Part shown: positions 9,318-38,698 of the stretch, piece after piece
Position numbering within the stretch: the first letter of the stretch is position 1
Layout of the letters: each line of letters starts with the position of its first letter
Assembly (NCBI RefSeq): GCF_001039355.2
Contig: NW_019775902.1
Span: 350,422-389,119 of the forward strand
DNA: 38,698 bases
DNA from: Lingula anatina
Taxonomy: Eukaryota > Brachiopoda > Lingulata > Lingulida > Lingulidae
Reading direction: 5' to 3'
The notes under the pieces: model-generated
Databases searched by the model: none
Seen by the model: only the letters and a program-made list of their open reading frames with translations
Told to the model about the DNA's origin: nothing
Program-made: the position numbers and the translations under genes

Positions 9318-9396
9318 CATTCATCAAGAAAGACTAGTAGTCTGGGAGACGTGTAGAGTTCCTTTAATTCAAGTTCATTCCATTAAATCATCACAG
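9318..9396 (+). other. HSPA8: HSC70 5' untranslated first exon (start approximate)
   Basis: Sequence from the predicted start (~9318) to a strong donor ATCACAG|GTGAGC at 9396/9397. It would join the exon beginning 10401 (acceptor ATCCTCAG), seven bases before the ATG. This leaves a ~1-kb leader intron (9397-10400) that contains a CACGTG E-box at 9726 and an (ATCG)n run near 9548. A 5' leader intron is common in HSC70-type genes. Confidence 0.7.
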
Positions 9397-10407
9397 GTGA
9401 GCTCAGAATTTGATTTTTAATTAAGCATAACGAAGATTTTAACGGCAATTCAGAATTACACTGTCAGATTTTGCAAAACGCCGGTTGGTAGCGGTTAGTA
9501 AGGTCACTTTGCCGGTTGATAAATGAACAAAGAACGAGGAAAATTAATCGATCGATCGATTGTTTTTATCGCAGAGAACATTGAAATGTGATGGATTTGA
9601 AAATTGAAACGTGTTACATGATCTGCATATTCTTATCCAAGAAGGAATCATACTGATTTGAATTCTTTCCGTGGTATCGGTTTCACTTCTCTTTTCGAGA
9701 GAAAAATTGATCTCACGCGGTTGGTCACGTGGTAGAAACGTGGTAAATGATTATCAATCAGGGATATCTTATTGAAAAAGGGGTGGGGTAATCTTGAGTT
9801 CAATCATTTGTTTGAAGTCTAAAATCGCTGACCACCAATGATCGTTGATCCCATAATTTGTTAACACAGTCATGCCATTTTCAAATTAAAAAATATCCAA
9901 TTCTAGATTTTTCTGTTCCGCCTTTGTTAACGGCATGACTAAGCAGAACGTGCCCAGTTAGTAGAAAGATGGATCAAGAACTATTGACTCCTCCTGTTTC
10001 AAAGTCCACGTTTGGTTATTTACACATAAATAACTGATTTGCTAAGAGAACAAAGGGTTATATATTTAATGATTATCAGACTCATGGTGTTAAGTCTTAA
10101 ATCCAGATTACTGATTTACTTCTCTGATTTGTGAAAGTGAAACTAGGTCTGAAATTATTCTTTTAGGTTCTTATTGACATTAAATATGACAGGATTTAGA
10201 TAATGTTAGATATTTATGGTTACATAGATTAATTGACTCAAAGGGGGCTTGAAGAGAAATAAATTAACTGGTAAACTAATGTTTCCATTGTCGGAAATTT
10301 ATTGGCTTGAATGATACAGATACACACAAGCCTGTCCAAGTCCCATAATATTTTATCCTAGAAAAACTTCTTTAAATATATATCTTTTGAACATCCTCAG
10401 ATTCATT

Positions 10408-16253
<5,846 letters not shown>

Positions 16254-16850
16254 ATGCTACTTAAGGAATTCTGGCTCTTCACACACAGACCTTTCGTCTC
16301 TTTGTTTGTGTGTATTTAAATTCTTAAATTGGATACATTTAGTTTTGGACTTGAAAACCTCGTTATCGTTGCTTGAAATCCATGAAAGTTTTTGAACGAT
16401 TTACTTCTCATTAACCATTTTCTAAGACAATCGTAAATATGCTTTTCAATATGTTGATTACCTCGTTTACAGGAAGAAATATCGTAAATGTGTACATCAC
16501 ACACCAGTATTATATATTAATGAGTAAGCACTATCTTTTGATTTATGGGCGTAAATAGATACTACTAAACTTGGAAAGTTTATACTGAGGGACGGATGTG
16601 ATCATTCCAGTTTAATCAAATACGGCATAGACAGGGACTTCGTGTTACATTGTTGTCATATCAAAGATTGTATTCGTTTAAATGTTATTTATTGTTTTAA
16701 GATAACATTAAGTTAAAGACCTAGATAAGGTCTGTCTCTAAATATAGAAAAAAAGACACTGAATCCGTTTCTACAATCATATTTATTAGTCGTTTCCATC
16801 TCGTGTTATTGATGTTTGTCCTGTATCACGTTTTCATTCCGTTGAACTTG

Positions 16851-16856
16851 AATAAA
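16851..16856 (+). terminator. Poly(A) signal of HSC70
   Basis: AATAAA about 600 bp after the stop codon, followed by a GT-rich stretch (TTGTTTGTTGTTTT) typical of a downstream element. It implies a 3' UTR of roughly 16254-16875. That UTR has ATTTA motifs near 16686, which can mark unstable stress mRNAs. Confidence 0.8.
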
Positions 16857-17272
16857 AGGAAAACACGGAGCATTGTTTGTTGTTTTAGGAGTGCCGAATT
16901 ACTCGTCAATGAAGCTATCTAAATCTACTTGGCAGTGCTTAGCAAACTCGGTGCCTTGAAAATTGAGCAAATCGGTTAATTAGACCAGTTTGTTACATGA
17001 GCACAATTTGATAGAGTGCGGAATAAGAAATACTGAAGACTCATCGAAATATGATGGAAGTTTACCTACGTGAAATTTAACATGCAATTAACCCCAAAAT
17101 CTTTAAATGCACTGAATGGTGGAACAACTGGGTGTAAATGTTTTCGCAAATGTAGCTGCACATCTTAAGGGCATAGAAATGTCCCGACGTCATATTTTAG
17201 ATCGTTACACTCCGAACAGTTATTTACCTTTCTCAATTCAGGCTTAAAAAAGACCTCTTAAAATAGAAAAAG

Positions 17273-17314
<42 letters not shown>
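17273..17314. repeat. Homopolymer A tract (42 bp)
   Basis: Long uninterrupted A run between HSC70 and the receptor relic. It could be the tail of a retroposed sequence, but I see no target duplication or recognisable body upstream. Confidence 0.9.
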
Positions 17315-17319
<5 letters not shown>

Positions 17320-17463
17320 TTAAAATGCAGGGACGGGCCGATTCCGTTCTTTTGTGAAACGTATTCCTGTGCAGGAGAGGAATCCTCCAGAATTCCGAGT
17401 TAGTCCGTCCATTCCACAAAAATTAGTGCCATATGATGCAGTTAAGTAATTCCGCACAAAAAC

Positions 17464-17763
17464 TTAAATCGTATTCTGATATATTCCAGTAACTGCTGGG
17501 TGCCTGTAATTTGTATTGTTTGTTGCAGTGTCAAGTACAGTATAATGGCTGTCATTGACTTCATGAGTTTCTGTCACATGGTCAGCTGTTGACGTAGTTC
17601 TGGCCTCCAGAGTTACATACTCGTGTTCACTAGCAGCACTGTCTGGTGGACCTAAACTGTTCTGGTTTAACCCCCAGGAGGCGAATTGATCCATGTTAAC
17701 GACCTTGGACTCCTGAGAGGCGGAATTCTGTTTTCTGAATCGAAACGAAATACAACATTGCAA
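17464..17763 (-). pseudogene. Cytoplasmic-tail exon of a receptor-like protein (relic or terminal exon)
   Basis: An open frame of about 99 codons without a good ATG, ending in a stop. The composition is that of an intracellular tail: hydrophilic, rich in Ser/Thr/Asn/Glu, no membrane segment. It holds tyrosine motifs: SHYTVL fits the ITIM pattern (S-x-Y-x-x-L), HEYVTL is similar, and IYQNT has the YxN pattern bound by Grb2-type SH2 domains. Such tails are common in invertebrate sushi/EGF-like receptors. The sushi modules upstream on the same strand (18074-18401) are broken, so the whole unit is probably a decayed gene. No transmembrane exon was found between them. Confidence 0.45.
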
Positions 17764-18073
17764 ATCCTTGTTTACGGAAAACGTTTAAGGAGCAGAAAAT
17801 GAATGCCGGTGTGACGAAACTGAGGGTCGTGTAACAGAGTCCACCTTCCATTTAATTATACAGGTTAGGGTTAGCATGACGTAAGTGGGTCGAAATCTAG
17901 GGCGAGGCTTTTCTGTATAAATTAAAGGGAACCACGCATACTCTCTATCATTGGGGACTTGTCACGTCACACCAGAATATCTCCTTCATTTTCAACGAGA
18001 TCATCGCTGGCTAAGAATCTAAGAATGAATTCTAGATGTTTCATATTGAAATATTTTATATCTTTTATATCTT

Positions 18074-18401
18074 TTATGACGAGGTGACGTCATAACCAAT
18101 AAAATGATATCCAGGAATGCAAGTAAATGTCACATTCTGCCCGTAGACGAAAGGCCCCCTGCTGGGAGAATTGATGTTTATTTTATCAAGCGGAAGGTCA
18201 CATAAAATGGGAACACATCTGGGTAATCTGTGGTCAAATGTACCATCGGCTTGGCATTTTAGGGTCTTTACCGTTGACGTGTCGTTGAATTGAAAGCCTG
18301 TGTTGCAGGTACAGTATATGTCACATTTTGGTCTTCATTGGCACCTAAACGCTGTGTCACCTGTTTCAGGTGAGCACCTGGAGGGGGGTCTTCACAGGTT
18401 C
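18074..18401 (-). pseudogene. CCP/sushi-module pair, frameshifted and truncated (receptor relic)
   Basis: After an acceptor (TTTTTAG) comes TCEDPPPGAHLKQVTQ..NEDQNVTYT, the start of a CCP module. About 5 extra bases near 18309-18313 then shift the frame, and the module resumes as CNTGFQFNDTSTVKTLKCQA...HRLPRCVP. A second module follows (ILCDLPLDKI...GQNVTFTCIPGYHFIGY) but ends at TAA (18074-18076), well short of a full module. CCP modules are extracellular, disulfide-bonded binding units. The breaks mark this as a pseudogene unless the sequence has errors. Confidence 0.65.
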
Positions 18402-21400
18402 CTAAAAATTAAATATGTATGACATAATAGCCAAAGTTCGAAATACAATGTAGGTCCCTTCCTTAATCACGCCACTCCGAAGGCATGCCCCTACCGACAT
18501 GCCGCGTTTTAGCCTGTCTTATCTTTTTAAGGTCACTCAGGTTAGCAATAATTAGGGTTTGGGTATTTCAGTTCCGTAAAGTAATAGTGTTAGGGGCAAA
18601 GGGGACAACAGTGTCTGTTAAAAGTCATTGCTTTAGTCAGCCATATCAAAGGTTTTGTGACAATTGTCACAGTGAAATTTACGATAATTCATTAAAAATA
18701 ATATCTCTAATTTTCAAAATACAAACACGTGTTCACCGTCTCCATATATCAATATGCTGTTCCCTTACACTAACACGTGCGGACAGAGCAGTTGTATCAA
18801 GGAACACCTGTACTCCATTTTATATAGATGTGTGCTGTAGATTACTTTTCAATAAAATTTTATCGAGGAAAAGAATAACTAAACAAAAGAAGAGAAAAAA
18901 AGCTAAATATGCATGTACAAACTATGGGAACCAGAAATTTAATAAAATGAGCAGTAAACGACGATTTGTTTTTATCTGTGGGCAGTGTTAATGATAATAA
19001 CCCTATTTATAAGGGTCAAAGATATGTCTTAGGAATTTATAGACAGGACAAAATATCTCGGTTCTACAGAAACCTGGTGGTAGCTCTTTAGGGTGGGAAA
19101 AATCACATCTTGTCTTCTCTAACACAATCCCGCACAGGTGTTTTTTTTTATTGGGTTCGTTTATTTTACCTACGAAACCTTACCGCTTGATTTCAAGTGT
19201 AATGACTGATATAGTCTGGCTGGAACAACCCCTACCAGTTCATAAATAAGCAAACTTAATCAAGCATACTTAGGCGCACACTTCATAGTAAAATTGTCCA
19301 GCAACATCACAATGGACATACAGTACAGTGGGACCATAACTCTGAGTTTAATCAAGCAAAGAATATAGAATGACCAAGTCCCATGATCTGCTGAACATGT
19401 TAATTTACACTTTTTAGATTAGAAAACTGTTGTGCCCAAGAAATATTGAAGGAAAGAGCTGAAATACCAATTTAGTAATTGTAATAACTACAAGTGTAAA
19501 TAACAAGTAGATTTCAAGAACTACATTGTAACAGAAGGCTGTGGAGTGAGGCACCCAAAGAAAGGTGCCTTATTTATTGACAGTGTATAGGTATCAGTTA
19601 CATTTTGTGTACCTTCATTGCACTACTTAATATAAAACAAAAAAGACCTTGTCTGTTTTCCACCTCCATAGGATCTCCTTCTTCCTTAATGCATCTTCGA
19701 GCAATTTTCTTGTCCTTCCAATCCAGCAGTGCTATTTTAATTATATTCACTTTCCTTTCTTATAGGTTACGCAACATTAGAAATAATTAAATGTGATCTG
19801 GAAAATGTCATTGAGGGGAAAAATGCTGTAACAGAACTCATAGAGTGATAACCAATTAACCAAATAATTGATAATAATACTTAACTGGTAGCTTATGCAA
19901 AATAAATTATATCCCTTTCCTTAATGGTATAAATTAACAAGCATTGCAGGACTTAAAGAAAAAAATCTTCAAAATAAAAATCTCAAACTGCCTCAAACTA
20001 AAAACAAAATACTACACTGAGTAGAAAATGTGGAATATTTATATCAGAAAAATTTGACAATAAACACCTTATATAATAAAGAAAAGGAATGCAAACTTCT
20101 TGTAAACAATTAAGTCACAAATGAGCTGGTGATTCTGACAATTGAATGTTTTGTTTCAGAAACATATCACAAATATATCATTAACACTTGTTTTCAAATT
20201 CTACCTATAAATCTTTTAAATATTGTCACATTTCATAGATGATAGAGTACAACAAGCCTGAAATATATATTATACATAACAAAAACTCAAAGCGAAAAAA
20301 AAAATTCTTAACATTTACCTAAAAATACATCACAAATGATAATTCTTTCTAAAACCCTTAGCCCTAAAGCTAGTACTTTTTAAATAGAATTTGAACTATA
20401 CCATTTGAAAGATGTTCATACCTTTCTAACATTCCAGACTGTGAAATCATTTTCACCAGTAATAACAAAATTCTCATTTCTTGACCGTTTAACCCTAAAG
20501 ACCCTCTGTGATACTACAAGTTCATGTAAATAATCAACCTCATAACATGTTCGACACTTCAACTCCATTTATTCTTAAGTTTCTTTTTCTTTTTCAATTT
20601 AAATGAAACCTATTAAATTTTTTTGTCAAAAAAAAAAATAAAATAAAATAAAAAAAGGCCCTGTGCCAAAACCTACAAATGTTTCAGTTTTTTTATGCAT
20701 TTTGTTTGTTCCAAGCTGAGGGTTAACTCTGTCACTATTATGCTACACATGAGAAGTGATAAATTAATGTGGAATGTCTGTTTTAACATGCCATTAAGTT
20801 AAAAATGCTCATAGTCCAGTTATTGAAATGCTACAATGTAAAGCATGGGGCACAACTACTGTAACAGTAATATCTCAGTCTTTTCAATGGGGGAGAATTG
20901 TGAATTGTACACATGCTGTATTTTATTAAGTCATAATTTCTTAAAATTATAGCATTCCTACTGGGTGGTGAATGATGTTATTCAATTTATTAGTGACTTT
21001 AACTGTGTGATTATGCTGAGGGGAAACAGCTGTGAAACCTTGTAAATTAAAACACAATAACAACATCTCAATTTGCAGCTGCACTAGAGATAATAGAATG
21101 GTGAAGAAAAGCAAAGATTTTGTGAAACAAAATGATGCACAGTAAGAGCAACAACTTGTAGTTCTAAGTAATTTCAAATATTACTTCATATGTTGTTGCA
21201 CATGCACGTGATACCAGGCAGATATAGCCATATTATGAATGAAATGTGGTGGAGTAAGTGAAAAATCTATAAATAACACACCATGAAGCGCAAGTGAATT
21301 GACGTGAAATTACATGATCTTACTATGTAAAAAATGACTTTTAAAATCTAAATCTAACACCTATAACAAGGTGAATTATGCTGTGTTGCTCATAGTATTA

Positions 21401-21425
21401 GAAGAGACGTCTTCTCTGGTACATC
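18402..21425. other. Intergenic region, no gene recognised; probably includes the CBS 3' UTR
   Basis: AT-rich. The longest open frame (18485-18991, plus) has no recognisable family and an unlikely composition. On the minus strand, AATAAA complements occur downstream of the CBS stop (for example 20922-20927) and could end the CBS mRNA, but several similar sites exist and none is decisive. A short A/AATAA-rich tract lies at 20629-20655. Confidence 0.5.
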
Positions 21426-29742
<8,317 letters not shown>

Positions 29743-30580
29743 GATTTCCTGTGTGTGTGTGTATGTTTTTTTATCTAAAAAAAGAAGTTAAATATTGCAT
29801 GGAGTTGAACTAATTGATGTAACATGTCACATACGTACTGCACTAAGCTAGCTCACTTTTTTTAAATAAAAAATATATATTACAAATTCATGCAGTCATC
29901 ACAATCAATTGGAATTTTTCATTTGATGTTGACACTCGTACCCTTTGAAATTACCAGCATAATTGTGATATGTGTCATTTCAAACTCATGTTAAACTTGT
30001 ATTATAGACCATTATAAATGCAGGTCTGTTTGGGAAAAAAAACTGTACAGTACAAATACATGTACCAGACTTGTCTTCAGTCTACTACTAGTACATGTAC
30101 ATCATTATAAAATGCATAATTCATACTCCTTCGTGTTCCAAGTTCAGACCAATTAAGATACCACTAGAGATGTACATACTACCATTAGTATTATTCCTAA
30201 GTAGTATAATTAATTATTTAATAAATATCGAAGTCAGGCAGTATAGTTAGATTTATTACATGCTGCGATGCAGTTGGTAGAAGCATTCCTCTTGGATATC
30301 ACGACGAACATATTGAAATACAGGCTGCATGTGTAGATACGCAAAAGAAAGCTATGCTGATCATTATCGCTGACGACTTCCGCGAGTGTTTACATTTTTA
30401 CTGTATGCACATTGAAAGTCACACGTGTCGCTTGCAAAACTTCCCAAATGATTTTGTCATTTCACCATCAACAACACATCGGAGATCGTAGAGTTATACG
30501 TGAGTCTTGAAAACATTCATTCACCCTCAAAATTACAACAAATGCGAAGAGTGACAAGGATCACAGACGGTCAAACTCAC

Positions 30581-30690
30581 CGCTAATATTACCGTGTTCT
30601 TATCAGTTCTTGTCCTCGCTGGTCTACCAGTCAGCAAAGAGGATCCTTACACACCTCTCATCATACAAATATCATTGGTTTCTCGTGGAA
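30581..30690 (-). other. CBS: Probable CBS 5' non-coding exon (outer end approximate)
   Basis: On the minus strand a donor TTAGCG|GTGAGTTTGACC stands at 30581/30580. It would join the exon ending GAAATC before the CBS ATG through the acceptor CACACACAG at 29748, after a (GT)n tract. A CCAAT motif lies at 30673-30677 on the minus strand, so the true start is near or just inside this interval. Confidence 0.45.
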
Positions 30691-30995
30691 GAGTCCATGT
30701 TGATAAGTAGGTCAGTGACCTATTTTTCTACATTTTGTGGGTCTCTTAGCACCTGTGATTTGATGTATATTGTCTATATTACCTATTGATTTATGTGGTT
30801 CAGTGTACTAAATAATGATAAATTGATATCTTGCAGTGTTCACGACATGATTGTTCAAAATGCATCCCCTATGTTTATCCAAAGTAAACTCGGCACGATA
30901 TAGCCTCAAACCAACTGCGAGTGGTTTTGGTTTGAGAGTATGTTCCGCTTTGCGATATCCAAGGGGAAACCCCGCACTTCCTACAACTATTCAAA
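30691..30995. promoter_or_regulatory. Divergent promoter between CBS and the PP2A-A gene
   Basis: Only about 0.3 kb separates the inferred CBS leader exon from the PP2A-A start codon, and the genes point away from each other. No TATA box is clear on the PP2A side. Features seen: an inverted repeat CTCAAACCA/TGGTTTGAG (30905-30913, 30928-30936), GGGGAAACCCC (30963) and an ETS-like ACTTCCT just before the ATG. Shared regulation is inference from spacing. Confidence 0.55.
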
Positions 30996-38497
<7,502 letters not shown>

Positions 38498-38698
38498 GTA
38501 AGAATTTGCTGTTTGGTGTTAAGATCAGAACCCACTGCCTCTTAAATTGAGGATTTTTATTTGTTCTATCAAAATAATATTCCTGGGGCAGTTTGCATTG
38601 GGCATGAAATAAATCTTTGAGGAGGGGTGTAAATCTCTTCTGTTTCACATACCATCTCACACAATTTCTCAGTAGTGATCAGGATAATTAAAAAAAAA

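Noticed and set aside
18485-18991. 168-codon open frame on the plus strand
   Set aside because: No recognisable domain, odd basic and Cys/Ile-rich composition, no promoter or splice context. Most likely chance.

Overview
The window is animal nuclear DNA. Genes are split into many short exons with GT-AG introns, the sequence between exons is AT-rich, and simple repeats and degenerate transposon pieces are common. The encoded proteins are closest in style to lophotrochozoan invertebrates, probably a mollusc or brachiopod. That view rests on an ARM-repeat/TIR protein and a sushi-receptor relic with a tyrosine-motif tail. The species is inferred, not proven.

Layout: (1) 72-3742, minus strand: 5' part of an armadillo-repeat/TIR-domain gene, six exons visible, running off the left edge. 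(2) 3234-8358: a direct segmental duplication. Copy A is 3234-5390 and copy B is 6614-8358. Each copy carries the first coding exon of the ARM-TIR gene, a 250-bp fold-back (MITE-like) element and the 3' end of a decayed non-LTR retrotransposon. The only ambiguous base in the window (n, 6613) sits exactly where copy B begins. (3) 8602-8722: a small terminal-inverted-repeat element with an 8-bp target duplication. (4) 9246-16856, plus strand: a complete cytosolic HSC70/HSP70 gene with a perfect four-unit heat-shock element, a TATA box, a 5' leader intron and nine coding exons (662 residues, ending EEVD). A second MITE lies in its first coding intron. (5) 17464-18401, minus strand: a broken receptor fragment (two CCP/sushi modules, one frameshifted and one ending at a stop, and a tail with ITIM-like and YxN motifs). 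(6) 21426-29742, minus strand: complete cystathionine beta-synthase (14 coding exons, 529 residues). (7) 30581-30995: a short divergent promoter. (8) 30996 to past the right edge, plus strand: PP2A scaffold subunit A, 14 exons visible, lacking only about the last 33 residues.

The four genes are ordinary metazoan genes and do not form one pathway: innate-type TIR/ARM protein, cytosolic chaperone, transsulfuration enzyme and phosphatase scaffold. The only regulatory coupling visible is the head-to-head CBS/PP2A-A arrangement. The unusual content is structural: the duplicated first exon and promoter region of the ARM-TIR gene, possibly an assembly artefact; two independent tandem duplications of a 3' splice-site region (ARM-TIR intron and PP2A-A intron); and three short inverted-repeat elements, two with exact and one with near-exact target duplications. 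Exon boundaries were placed by hand from reading frame, phase and GT-AG rules. All listed exon joins keep phase. I see no operon, CRISPR array or novel multi-gene system.
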